Shown here: piece by piece, positions 27,308 through 39,416 of the stretch
Position numbering within the stretch: position 1 is the first letter of the stretch
Layout of the letters: the number at the start of each line of letters is the position of its first letter
Assembly: GCA_949752745.1 (NCBI GenBank)
Contig: OX457034.1
Location: 1,158,493-1,222,492 of the forward strand
Reading direction: 5' to 3'
DNA length: 64,000 nt
Origin: Protula sp. h YS-2021
Taxonomy: Eukaryota; Annelida; Polychaeta; Sabellida; Serpulidae
Translations under genes and position numbers: made by a program
The notes under the pieces: generated by a model
What the model saw: the letters and a program-made list of their open reading frames with translations, nothing else
Databases searched by the model: none
What the model was told of the DNA's origin: nothing

Positions 27308-27313
27308 AGTCAT
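27308..27313. repeat. Polinton target-site duplication, right copy (AGTCAT)
   Basis: Identical to 6769-6774. Confidence 0.95.
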
Positions 27314-27400
27314 GGATATGCATGGTAAGCAGTTGGTACGTGAGTTCCCCTGCACCGCCTCCCCCCCTAGCGGCGAAACAGCGGAAGTTTATTTTACGTA
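27314..27400. repeat. Interspersed repeat, part right of the Polinton insertion
   Basis: GGATATGCATGGTAAGCAGT followed by TGGTACGTGAGT corresponds, in reverse complement, to sequence just beyond the AGTCAT at 59828-59833 and beyond the AGTCGT at 63357-63362. This shows that the flank continues the repeat seen at 6440-6774. Confidence 0.65.
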
Positions 27401-27482
27401 AAATAAAACCAGTTTATATTTGAGTGTTCATTTAAGTTCTCCTTGTGGCTGGTGGCTAGAGTACAGATATTGCTTTAGCCTC

Positions 27483-27840
27483 GTGAGGGGGAAGGAGAGG
27501 GGGAGGGGAGGTTGGTATTAAATCCGATATCCGATGGTGATATACACATATTGCTTTAGCCTCGTGAGGTGGAGGGGGAGGGTGAGGCGGAAGGGGGAGG
27601 CGGAGGAGGAAGGGGGAGGGGGAAGGGTGAGGCAGGGGGAGGGTGAGGGGGAAGGGAGAGAGGAAAGGGGAGGGGGGAAGGGGAGGCTGGTATTAAATCC
27701 GATATCCGATGGTGATATACACATATTGCTTTAGCCTCGTGAGGTGGAGGGGGAGGGGGAGGCGGAAGAGGGAGGGGGAGGGTGAGGCAGGGGGAGGGTG
27801 AGGGGGAAGGGGGAGGGGGAGGGGAGGGAGGTTCGATACC
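27483..27840. repeat. G-rich GGGGAGGGTGAGGCGGAAG minisatellite
   Basis: Two full copies of a roughly 177-bp higher unit (GGTATTAAATCCGATATCCG, then ATATACACATATTGCTTTAG and a purine-rich array) and a degenerate third. Open frames here are repeat by-products. Confidence 0.9.
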
Positions 27841-28680
27841 CAATGGTGATGTACCGCGAGCGAAAAATAAACGCGAGAAGATCACACATTACGCAATAAG
27901 AGAAACGAAAAGATTGCAGATTTGGTTGGTAGGTAGACGTTGTTTTGACTTCCATTACCACCAAAATCCCGAGATCGGTTCGGCATCTGTTGCGACGTCC
28001 ATCCAACGTTGTGCAACGTCAGCAATATTTACTGGGCAGGGTCATCAAAAGTTTCAACAACAAACCGGGTCTAATTTATTGAAGCTAGATGAAAACGATC
28101 ACCATTTGGCTGGGCCAATGAGAAATGAGGTGAGAAACAAGGCTATTTTTCTACCTGGCCTAGAATTCTAAAGACGTCGTTTCGGCAATAATGGCAGTGC
28201 ATGTCTAATGAGTATCTCTGACTAAGAGAAAACGGTAAATCGTGTGAGCTCAGACGCGATAAAAACACGTGTTGACTGTTAATATGTACAATAGCCGCAG
28301 GGGCACCGCATCTCCGCCAGGGTCACGCGTGAGAGCAGAGCCAAAGGTCACGATCCTAAAAGGGTGAAGACACTAGCAATTAAGGCGTTTGAAAAAAGTG
28401 TCTTTGATGTACAGTGATTACCGAGCTCAACATTATAGAAAGTTTCAATAGGCATTTGAGTTAAACAGTTTCTCGTTCGTTCATGGATACAAGCAAAAAA
28501 GAGACAGTAGCGCCCTCACCCCACCCCCTAAATATCACCAGCCATAAAATAAGACAAATTTTGAACTAAAAGACCGCTTAGGCTAGTAAAATAAATAATC
28601 TTGCTAAATTTGAGGATAAATGCCCCTCTGAGAGACCATTTCCAGAGGCTCATTGACGGCGGTATTGATCTCAATGTTTT
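27841..28680. other. No recognisable gene
   Basis: A plus-strand frame crosses 27782-28171 but starts inside the G-rich array and shows no domain. The remainder contains stops in all frames and no obvious repeats. Confidence 0.5.
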
Positions 28681-28689
28681 GGTGTGACG

Positions 28690-29450
28690 GCGTGACCACA
28701 CACAGCTACGCATAACCAAGCAACGAGACACGCTCATTCCGAACCAAGTGGGGGGGGGGGGCACTCTCATGTCTCCGAGGAGGGGGGCACCACTCATGTC
28801 TGCGAGGAGGGGGGGGGGGCTCTCATGTGAGAGCGTGACCACACACAGCTACGCATAACCAAGCAACGGGACACGCTCATTCCGAACCAGGTGGGGGGGG
28901 GGCACCTCTCATGTGTGCGAGGAGGGGGGGGGGTACCTCTCATGTCTGCAAGGAGGGGGGGGGGGCACCTCTCATGTGACGGCGTGACCACACACAGCTA
29001 CGCATAACCAAGCAACGGGACACGCTCATTCCCAACCAGGTGGGGGGGGGCACCTCTCATGTCTGCGAGGGGGGAGGGGCTCTCATGTGAGAGCGTGACC
29101 ACACACAGCCACGCATAACCAAGCAACGGCACACGCTCATTCCCAACCAGGTGGGGGGGGGCACCTCTCATGTCTGCGAGGGGGGAGGGGCTCTCATGTG
29201 AGAGCGTGACCACACACAGCCACGCATAACCAAGCAATGGCACACGCTCATTCCCAACCAGGTGGGGGTGGGGCACCTCTCATGTCTGCGAGGGGGGAGG
29301 GGCTCTCATGTGACGGCGTGACCACACCCAGCTACGCATAATCAAGCAACGGGACACGCTCATTCCGAACCAGGTGGGGGGGGGGCACCTCTCATGTGTG
29401 CGAGGAGGGGGGGCACCTCTCAGGTTTCCAAGGAGGTAGGAGGGGGCATT
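28690..29450. repeat. Satellite array, 111-153-bp units
   Basis: Six to seven units of GCGTGACCACACACAGCTAC, then GCATAACCAAGCAACGG, ACACGCTCATTCC and G-runs with CACCTCTCATGTCTGCGAGG. Length differences come mainly from the G-run/CTCTCATG segments. The last three full units are about 111 bp each. Confidence 0.92.
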
Positions 29451-32416
29451 TTAGGTGTTTGGAGAATAGCCACCTTTGGGCAGTCACGCTGAGCGATGAC
29501 TTCTAATGTATATTAGCATACGCAAATGTATTTTGAATAAATAATTTTTATTTTAAAAAAAAACAGAGAAATAGGCGAAATTATGAGACCAGATACTGCC
29601 TGAGTAGAGTGCCAATTTCGTTAACAAAGGAAGGGGGGGGGGGGTAATTTTCAATCAGTATTTCGTGTTTCCTATAACTTGTACGTCAGTGCCCCCCCCC
29701 CCCCTCCCTCCTGGACTTGAATAGCGGAAGAAAATGTTTCAAATACCTACCTACCAGTAGGTATTTGTCTCAGTTATTCTTATGACCACAAGGTAATTAC
29801 TCACTGGTGAGTAATTAACTACTGGTTGGTAATTACTTAAGTGTGGCTTATTACCTACTGGTAGATAATTTCTTACTGCTGGGTAATTAGCTAAGTTATC
29901 ATTGACTTTGCCATCGATATTCACAGATAAATGAACTTCTGTTTCAAATTCCCAATTTTATTACAGAACGATATACATATTTCATTTAATTTGGTGCTTT
30001 GGTTAGGCAGACTTTTACATAGCGGCAATGCAGCGGCAACCTGCTATCAGATGTTCACAACTCTCCCTCGTCGTCAAACGATTAGGCCGAAATCTCCGAG
30101 AAAACAGGGGAAGGATCGAGAGTGGGGGGGGGGGAGGGGAGGGGGCAGGAGGAGCGGGAGGGGTGTTATTGTCGCCCCCCCCCCCAGAAAACAGGGAAAG
30201 GATCGAGCGTGGGGAGTGGGGAAGGTTGATGTCGTTCTCCCAGAAAACAGGGAAAGGATTGAGAGTGGGAAGGGGGGGGGGGCGGGAGGGGGTGTTGCTG
30301 TTGCCGTCCTCACCGCATCTAAACAACTCCGTCCACAACACGTAGACGGCTATTGAGCAACCCGAACTCACAATCCCAGGCAAAACGTGGAAAGGAGAGG
30401 AGAGGAACAGAAAGACAGAGAGAGAGAGTGAGAGAGTGAGAGAGAGTGCGCAGGGAGCAGAACTTGCTATGACAGACTTGTTAAGGACCTGATGCTTGGG
30501 TCCACACCGCTCACACTATGCAGTAGATTTGTTTTCTATTTTTAGAACGCACGCGAGACTGCTGCAGATTGCTTTAATATTTTATGGACTGGCTTGTGAC
30601 AATGTGACAATAATATTGCTCAGGAATTGCAACTGCACATTGAGCTTTTCCAAGGGGTAAGAAAAGCCCGCTTAGGGCAAATACTTCATTCTGTTTACAT
30701 GTAATATAGCATTGTTTTAACAGCTGTTGGTATTCCTGTCTTACGGATTAAAAAAGAAATAAATAAACAAAGTAACAATAAACAAGGAAGAACAACAAAG
30801 TAGATCGCTCGCCTGTAAGGAACTGGAGTTTTGTATTAGGGTATGTTTTAACAGCTTGGATTACAGTGGATGGTTGTTTTGCTTTCTACTGCATGTAACT
30901 GACGCTGCCGGATATGATTGACAGTATGTGTCAGTATGTGATATGACTGACAGTACGTGTCAGTATGTGATATGATTGACAGTATGTGTCAGTATGTGAT
31001 ATCAGTGACAGATGTCAGTATGTGGTACCATTAACAGGTGTCAGTATGTGATATGATTGACAGATGTCAGTGTGTGATATAATTGACAGATGCCAGTATG
31101 TGATATGATTGACAGATGTCAATGTGTGGTATGATTGACAGATGTCAATATGTGATATCATTGACAGATGTCAGTATGTGATATGATTGACAAATGTCAA
31201 TATGTAGTGTGATTGACAGATGTCAGTATGTGATACCACTGACAGATGTCAGTATGAAGCATATTTTATACAATTGGCATTAAGAGGAAACAGCCGTTTC
31301 GCAGATGATGCAAATGTTTAAATAAAACTTGCATTATCGCTCAACGATGTAGAAAGCCATGAATGAACTGTTCTACAAGTGTGGAAATGAGGGAATGTGG
31401 AAATGAGAGAATGTGGAAATGAGAGAATATGAAAATGAGGGAATGTAGAAATGAGGGAATGTGGAAATAAGGGAATGCGGAAATGACGGAAGGTGGAAAT
31501 GAGGGTATGTGGAAATGAGGGTATGTGAATGTAAGGGAATGTAGAAATGAGAGAATGTGGAAATGAGAGCGTAATTGCTGCCTCTAGTATGGACAGTTAC
31601 ATGTACTATGGCAGGAGATACTCAGGAGATAGGAGATACTGAGCAGGTGAGAGATATTCAGCGGGTGGGAGATACTCAGAGGATTGGAGATATTCAGCAG
31701 GTAGGAGATACTCAGAAGGTAATTATTGTGTCATGTGGCGTCAGTTGCGTGCAGTTATTGTGCTATGCGGGGTTAATTGTATGCAGTTGTTCGTGAAATA
31801 CGAAATTACGTAAAGCCAAAACATTCTTACAATTAATGCGAAAATGATGCACCTCTTAAAAAGAGCGCTGTTTTCGAATAAGCCTTTTAAAGGTGGTGAA
31901 TCGATGTCAACATTTAGCAGATATTGACTTGTTTTGGGTCAAACTGATGTATTGTATAAGTAACCAGTTGGTCAACAATAGCTTCCTGTTGATGCTGTCA
32001 ACTTTTTGCTTTCTGGTCAACATTGGTCAACAGTTGTTAACTTGGGAATCGACGAGTCAGATTACAGTTCTCACCTAAGTCGTGCATTAATTACGCTTGT
32101 ATCAAAGGTTGATGTGTTTTGCTCAGTTATACCAAGGACGCAAACTGGTATGGTCAAGAATGGTTTGAAATAATACAATCCATGAATCTGACGACAAACC
32201 AGCCTTGACCGCATTCAGAAAGCAAACTTAAAATGGCGTCCGATTGCACATTATTATGATATCGAGTGTCTTAAATAGCTCCACCTTTCTGTTCTGTAAA
32301 TTAGAACCCCAAAAGAAATATACAATTATTTGGATGTAACAATAGATAATGTGCCAAGTTTGCCAGTTAACAGATATCGAGTTGGATATTTTTCTATAAA
32401 TATTTTCTTTATTTCA
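29451..32416. other. Gene-free region with several tandem arrays upstream of the DUF229 gene
   Basis: It contains a diverged piece of the interspersed repeat (29600-29710), ACCTACTGGTAGGTAATTA-type palindromic repeats (29738-29892), GAAAACAGGGAAAGGATCGAG units with G-runs (30095-30290), a 25-30-bp GATATGATTGACAGATGTCA array (30910-31250), GAATGTGGAAATGAGG (31378-31570) and GAGATACTCAGCAGGTAG (31612-31716). A 5' non-coding exon of the downstream gene may lie here, but I cannot place it. Confidence 0.6.
30910..31250. repeat. GACAGATGTCAGTATGTGATAT tandem array
   Basis: About twelve variable copies, with the core GACA(G)NTGTCAGTATGTGATA containing a short inverted repeat (GACA/TGTC). Confidence 0.88.
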
Positions 32417-34361
32417 GAAACCACACTGAAGTATGATTGGCGTTCGATGGTGCGCGAGAAATGCAAAGCGTATTTTGACGTCACTGGTGTCGCTGTCCGT
32501 GATCAATGTCATTTACGTAATGTTCAAATATGATTGGACAAGGGATGACGTTTTATTCGCGGAAAACCACCAGTACGGCTCGTCATCGTTTCTCCAAGAG
32601 GGCCAATCAGGACTAGCCTGTGCGCATCCACGGCTGGAGTTATGGCCCAAGGATTTGGAACTACTTTTCCAACCTCCAACGCCTTTAGAGTGTGATTTAG
32701 AGCAGGAAGATTGGGTGTACCTCACAGATGGAAAGTACCACTTCTCGGACAGCGCCATAGAAAAGCATGGCAAGCCCCTCTGCGAGGCGATTACTTTCGT
32801 TCGCGGCGACGACGATTTTACCGTATTGAACGGCGAGAGCATCAAACCGATCGTAGACGGCGAACCACTGCGGTCGGATTTTTCACAGGTTAAGTGTATT
32901 GGTCCAACAGGGGGCGTCTTTACATCGATACTCTCCGGAATCATGTATAATGAAACAATCCATAAGCGACCAATCAAACCGGAACCACGATCCATGAATC
33001 TGGATATTTTAATGATTGGATTTGACTCCGTCTCGCGCATGACATGGCTGCGAAACTTTCCACAAACGCACAAATATTTCACGTCACAATTAGGGGGCGT
33101 GGTCCTGGAGGGTTATAACATCGTTGGCGACGGCACCCCGCAGGCCTTACTCCCGATACTCACCGGAAATAACGAGACGGAACTACCCGAATCACGGCGA
33201 GGATACGAACAGAACGGGGCCCGAACTGTGGATGGACACCCGTGGATTTGGAAGGAGATGCACAGGCAGGGCTACGTCACGCAGTGGGCGGAAGATGGTG
33301 CTTCGGCCGGAACGTTCACGTACCGCATGCTCGGCTTCCGGTACCCGCCCGTAGACCACTACATGAGGCCGTTTTATTTACGAGCTGAGCCGCTGTACCA
33401 CGAGCATAGACCGTTCTGCCTTGGTTCTCGACCACGGCATGTAAACATGTTCGAGTGGTCACGTGATTTCTTTGAAATGTATTCGAAACAGCCAAAATTC
33501 AGCTTCATATTTCACTCGGAACTGAGTCACGATCAGCACGCGGGCTTACAACTTGTGGATGCGGATCTGGTATCTTTCCTGAGCAGGATGGAAATCGATG
33601 GCCATCTGGATCACACCATGTTAATTCTCATGTCGGATCACGGACAAAGAATTCGCTCGATCCGTACAACTCTACAAGGTAAATACGAGGAGCGGCTTCC
33701 GTATTTTGGAATAAAAATGCCCGCGTGGTTTCAAAAAGAATATCCCGATAAATATGATAATTTACTCAATAATAGCCATCGTCTTTCCTCCCCATTTGAC
33801 ATTCACGAAACGCTGAGGGAGATCATTGGTTTGGTGGGCAAGAAGAGGTCACGTGGCATCAGCTTGTTTAAAAAGATTCCCAAATCCCGCACATGCGCAG
33901 ATGCAGGGATAGAACCGCACTGGTGCGCATGCCTCAACTGGAAAGAAATCAGTGTCAAGGACAAATTAGTCAAATCCGCCGCACAAGAAATAGTCCGTAC
34001 GATCAATATTATTACGCAAAGCCAACGTGAGAAATGTGCAAAACTGAGTCTGAAGGGTATAACTTCGGCGGGTTCGTACACACCGAATGATCAAGTGCTA
34101 CGCTTTAAGCAATCAGCGGATGACGACGGGCGGAAGCCACAGTACAGCGACTCCATGGCAACCACGGAGACGCTGTACCAGCTGGTCATAGCAACGGCAC
34201 CTAATGACGCCAAGTACGAAGTGACCGTTAAATATTCCATTGCTAAAAATAAGCTTATTGTGAATACACGCGATATAAGTCGCATAAATAAATACGGTTC
34301 TCAGCCGCACTGTGTTCAAGACCAGCTTCCGCATCTAAGACCTTATTGTTTCTGTAAATGA
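32417..34361 (+). CDS. DUF229 family protein (alkaline-phosphatase/sulfatase-like fold), 642 aa
   Basis: An acceptor TTTCTTTATTTCAG ends at 32416. The ATG is at 32433 and one uninterrupted exon runs to TGA at 34359-34361; so at least one 5' non-coding exon lies upstream. Residues about 15-31 are a hydrophobic signal anchor, predicting a type II Golgi or plasma-membrane protein. The phosphatase-fold residues are visible: D198-S199 (ILMIGFDSVSR), H366-D367-x-H369 (ELSHDQHAG) and D402-H403 (MSDHGQR). N-glycosylation sites are present, and the conserved end LRPYCFCK is complete. The family is expanded in invertebrates. Substrates are unknown to me. The frame appears intact and functional. Confidence 0.9.
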
Positions 34362-35858
34362 ATGCATTCGAAGCAGGCCTTGGTTTTCCGTATGCTTGTG
34401 CTTAGTTGTCAGGGAGGACGGGGGGGGAGGGGTATGGTGTCGGTGGTATGTAGTGGCTCTAGTTGTGCGTTCACTAATCTACCCCTCTCGCCCCCCCCCC
34501 CAACCCCTAACTGACTGTCCAAATAAAGTTTGCATATTCATACGCGAAAAAAGCCACATTGGAGTAACGCACTGTCGTCTGTTGTCTGTATAAATTTCGT
34601 AAGAGTTACAGTATTGACATATTTATTTTTCTATATATATGGAGGGTTTTTTTAGTTCAGACTGTTTTACGTTTTAAGTCATGTGACTTTGCTGAGAACA
34701 GGTCACGTGGCTACAGTGATATGCCAAAGCAATAGGCCGGGTATGTTACCGGTATGTTACCCGCATGTTACCGGTATGTTACCCTATCTTACCCGTATGT
34801 TACCGGTATGTTGGCCTATGTTACCGGTATGTTACCCTATGTTACCGGTATGTTACCATTTTAGCATTTTATGGTGCATTGAGAAAGCTGAACCCTTCCC
34901 AGTAATAAATTCGGTATGAGAAATTCTTTGTTTTACAACTATTTTTCTATGTAATATTTTTACACCAGGGTTTGAAAATATTTAGAAACTACTAGATGTC
35001 AAATGATTTTGTCAACATAAACACACACAGATACACACTCATACACGCACACATACACACAGATACACACGCGCACACAGATACACACACACGCGCGGAT
35101 ACACAGAGTTTAATGATAATGTCTTATAGCATTCCCCCTCCTCAACCCCGCTACTCAACCCCTCCTCAACACCCTCCTCAACTCCCCTCCTCATCCCCCC
35201 CAACCCCAACAAACATATAAAAAGTTCCAACATACGTTTTCAAATTTCCTGATCATCAACAAAATATATGCGCACCCACATCTTGCTATGCAATAGCTGA
35301 GGACATCCACATCTTGTCATACCATAGATGTAAGGACATCAACATCTTGTCATACCACACATATAAGGACATCCACAGCTTGCACATGTCACAGTTTCGT
35401 AGGGTCGATTTTGCTCTCGCTCAAGTTTCCTGTTTAAATGCCAACCTTAAGGAAGAACTGGTGCAAACAAAAAGTAAACAAAGAACACGCCTTAGAATTT
35501 GGATGTGATGGAGATAATGTGTATTTCTTTTGCTCCCGTTTTGCAGTAGATATTTGTGAGTATGAGAATGGTTTGGTTTTGATAGCTCAAACAAAGAGCC
35601 AACAAATGTTCTTATTAGTTGTTGAAATATTAGTACTTTAATACAAAAAAGGATCTCTTAATGTGAGTCTTTTCGGAGGATCTGGCGTTATAATGTCTGT
35701 GGTATATGATTAATTTTCATATAAAAAAACAAATCAAAATATTGTTTTTTTTCCATAACAATAAAATAAAATATAAAATCTTATGCGGATTATAAATGCA
35801 TTTATTTACAATTGGAATGTTTTCACATGTGTCTTTTGATCGGTCGCCTCAGATTCAT
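34362..35858. other. Gene-free region with simple repeats
   Basis: It contains AATAAA at about 34520 (a possible polyadenylation site of the DUF229 gene), an array of ATGTTACCGGT/ATGTTACCCT decamers (34739-34858) and ACACAGATACACACGC microrepeats (35020-35105). It also holds two or three GGACATCCACATCTTG units (35270-35385). Confidence 0.6.
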
Positions 35859-36125
35859 GGTTGCCATGCTGGCCGGCAGCTGGCTGGTTGTGATGTTAGT
35901 CGGCAGCTGGCTCGTTGTGATGTTAGCCGGCAGCCGACTGGCTGTGATGTTAGGCGGCAGCTGGCTGGTTGTGATGTTAGCCGGCAGCTGGCTGGTTGTG
36001 ATGTTAGTCGGCAGCTGGATGGTTGTGATGTTAGTCGGCAGCTAGCTGGTTGTGATTTTAGCCGGCAGCCAGCTGGTTGAGATGTTAGCCGGCAGCCAGC
36101 TGGTTGCGATGTTAGCCTGGCTGCA
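35859..36125. repeat. 30-bp minisatellite GATGTTAGCCGGCAGCTGGCTGGTTGT
   Basis: About nine copies. Thirty is a multiple of three, so frames stay open on both strands, producing Leu/Val- or Cys/Ser-rich repeat frames that are not credible proteins. Confidence 0.93.
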
Positions 36126-36129
36126 ATGT

Positions 36130-37120
36130 AAACCGGCATTAGGATGTAAACAAATGCCAAGCCAGGCCGTGTTTCTTTTCATATTCAAAAGGTTGTATTT
36201 GTTTACCAAAGTTTAAATTTGTTAGCACTTGGCAAATCGAAGACTTCCACAGAGTAAATTGAAGTTGTACGGGGCCAATGTTTCTGACCTTTTTTTCTCT
36301 TTACTGGCCCGTCATTTTGTCTTTACTACTCCTCTGACCATTCTGGTCCTTTGACTCCCAAATCTGAAGTTGTGCACCTCGCTTTTTGTTTTCGCCTTTA
36401 TTTTCTTTTTCATGATTAAAGTGCGAAACAGAAAGCAGTGATTTTTTTGTCAAGATATGCAACGCGTAAAGGCTGCAGCAGCACTTGCACAAGCTCTCGC
36501 ATCTGACAACAACCAAACTGTGTATTGCATAACCAGTGTGTGGTTCATAGGCTGAGCGTGGTGAAATGCTCGTGTTGATTTCATAAGTAAGACGCGGGAT
36601 GCAACATCTTGCTTGATCGTTTTAAACACCAATCAGTGTTCATATAAACTAGCATCAGTTACGCTCTATCCTTGGTGAAAAGCTGCAGTCCATCTTTGGG
36701 GAAAAGCTACGCTCTATCTTTGATTAATAGCTGCGCTCTATCCTTGGTGAAGGCTGGGTGAGGAAGGGGATCTCGTTTCATAGAACGAGAAAGGTTTCGA
36801 ACTGGCAAAAAGGTTTCTCAGAAAGGTTTGGGAATCTGAATCTGAAAAAAAAAAAACATTATTTTGTCTGTAAATGCGAAGCATACCAAAATCAGGCCCA
36901 AAAGTTTTTAAAATTCCACTCGAAATGAGAAAGTAATTTATAAAATATTTCAAGTTTGAGAAATAGGTTATTGTACATTTAAGAGATTCTGCTGGAAAAG
37001 AGAGGCTGGTTTGAACTCTGACCTTGTGTATTTCTATCGTGTTTATGGTTTAAAGAATATAAATAAAGATTTAGACCCTCTCAGCTCTCACCCTATCAAC
37101 TGCGATGCTACTCAAGTTAT
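36130..37120. other. No recognisable gene
   Basis: A few CTACGCTCTATC(C/T)TTGGTGAAAAG repeats lie at 36660-36760. Otherwise this is unique AT-rich sequence without supported coding potential. Confidence 0.5.
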
Positions 37121-37124
37121 ATTT

Positions 37125-37870
37125 GGGGACACATGTGTTGTTATATCTGGGATTTATGTGTTATTATGTAAGGGATATATGTGTTGCTATATCTGGAATA
37201 TAAGTGTTATTATATCTGGGATATATGTGTCATTATATTTGGATTATATGTGCTATTATATCTGGGATATATGTGTTATTATATCTATGATATATGTGTT
37301 ATTATATCTGGGATACATGTGTTGTTATATCTGGGATATATGTGTTATTATATGTGGGATATATGTGTTATTATATCTGGGCTATATGTGCTATTATATC
37401 TGAGATATATGTGTTATTATATCTGGGATATATGTGTTATTATATGTGGGATATATGTGTCATTATATTTGGATTATATGTGTTATTATATCTGGGATAT
37501 ATGTGTTATTATATCTATGATATATGCATTATTATATCTGGGATACATGTGTTTTTATATCTGGGATATATGTGTTATTATATGTGGGATATATGTGTTA
37601 TTATATCTGGGCTATATGTGCTATTATATCTGGGATATATGTGTTATTATATGTGGGATATATGTGTTATTATATGTGGGATATATGTGTTATTATATCT
37701 GGGATATATGTGCTATTATATCTGGGATATATGTGTTATTGTACCTGGGATATATGTGTTATTATATCTGGGATATATGTGTTTTTATATGTGAGATATG
37801 TGTGTTATTATATCTGGGATAAACGTGTTATTATATGTGGGATATATGTGTTTTTATATCTTTGATATAT
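37125..37870. repeat. 24-bp minisatellite GTGTTATTATATCTGGGATATAT
   Basis: About thirty copies with common variants (ATGTGGG, ATTTGGATT). The 24-bp period keeps frames open, giving YMCYYIWDICVII repeats, which I treat as a by-product. Confidence 0.95.
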
Positions 37871-37999
37871 GTTTTATTAGTTCATGAAAGAATTGCTGCA
37901 GAGCTGTGTATAATGATATAATAAAATATCAGTTTCTAAAATGGTATATATTTGGTTATATTACCGGACAATTTAACGATTTCAACTACGAATGAGACA

Positions 38000-38745
38000 G
38001 GGACATATACATACAAAACGTCCGGAGACACAGCGTCAGTGCGCAAAATGTCAATAGACATAATGCCCGTGGACAGAGAGTCAAAGTACAGAATGTGCAC
38101 ATACAGAACATCAGGGACAGAGCATCAACGTAAAGTGTGTGCACAGACGGAACGTCAGGGATAGAGCGTCAACGTAAAGTATATGCACAGCCGGAACATC
38201 AGGGACAGACCGTCAACGTAAAGTCTGTGCACAGACGGGACGTCCGGGTCACAGCGTCAACGTACAATATATGCACATAGGGAACCTGTACAGATAGAAC
38301 GTGTGGGGACACAACGTACAGAATGTGCACGATCAGCACGTGTAGGGACAGAGCGTTAACATACAGAATGTGCACAGGCAGAACATCCAAGGACAGAGCT
38401 TGAACGTACAGAATGTGCACAGATAGAACGTGAAGGGACAGATTGTCAACGCACAGAGCGTTCACAGTCGGGATGTCCGGGGACAGAGCGTCAAGGCACA
38501 GAATGGGCACAGTCAGAACGCGTAGGGACAGAACGTCAACCTACAGAATGTGCGCAGAAACAGAACGTCAGAGACAGGGCGTCAACGTACATAATGTGCA
38601 CAGACAGAACGTCAGAGAAGAGAGGATCAACCTACAGTATGTGCACAGTTGGAATGTGTAGGGACTGAACGTCAACGTACAGAATGTACACAAACAGAAC
38701 GTGAAGGGACAGAGAATGTGCACAGACAGAGTGTCAACCCTGTTA
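38000..38745. repeat. Variable minisatellite around ACAGAACGTCAGGGACAGAG
   Basis: Roughly sixteen units of 40-50 bp sharing GTGCACAGACAGAACGT, GGGACAGAGCGTCAACGTAC and AGAATGTGCAC. They are strongly diverged. Confidence 0.9.
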
Positions 38746-39416
38746 ATTACTTTCTGATAATCGCATCTTTTCAAAATTAACATCAGGATAAAAGTCTTTT
38801 CCATCAGAATATTTTGGTGAATTACTGGGAAAATTTCACTAGCTTCAAATCTTTTATCACGGGACCATGAACAGTATTCCTTGAGGTTTATAAATCAGAA
38901 AAAGAATCTCTGCTACTTTTATTTATGACCCTTAATTCCGTTCTAATATTTCATGATTTCATTGTCCAACGCGTCATTGAGCATCAGGTTAAGCCATACC
39001 AAGCTTGTACTAGAAGTGACACTTAGGTGCGACGTCGGCGTGGTTGTTGCTCATAGCTGTTAGATATCAATACCAAGTCAAGACGGGATACAGTGTCCCC
39101 GGACGTGTTCGTCCAAACCTTGCTTATTCATACAAATCGTTGTGCGAGTAACCTGATGGCCATCACATCAAGTCAAGGCAGGTCACAATCAAGTCTAGGG
39201 AGGTCACAATCAAATCAAGGCGGGTTCCAATAAAGTCAAGTTGGGTCACAATTATGTCAAGACGGGTCACCATCAAGTCAAGGTGGGTCACACTGTCCCT
39301 GGACGTTCTCGTTCAAAGCTTAATTTCATCTTTTTAATCATATCGTCCTCGTTTTTCACCTTGCGAGTTACTTGATACGCATGAGATCCGTGAAATCAAA
39401 TCAAGGTGGGTCACAA
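38746..39416. other. Gene-free spacer with GTCAAG/GGGTCACAATCAA repeats
   Basis: Unique AT-rich DNA to about 39160, then five or six 18-20-bp units of ATCAAGTCAAGGCGGGTCAC type (39165-39290). Confidence 0.55.

Noticed and set aside
35796..36160. Leu/Val-rich and Cys/Ser-rich frames on opposite strands
   Set aside because: Both arise from the same 30-bp repeat, with no unique sequence.
37011..37865. Apparent membrane-protein-like frames (YMCYYIWDICVII repeats)
   Set aside because: They are artefacts of a 24-bp AT-rich minisatellite.
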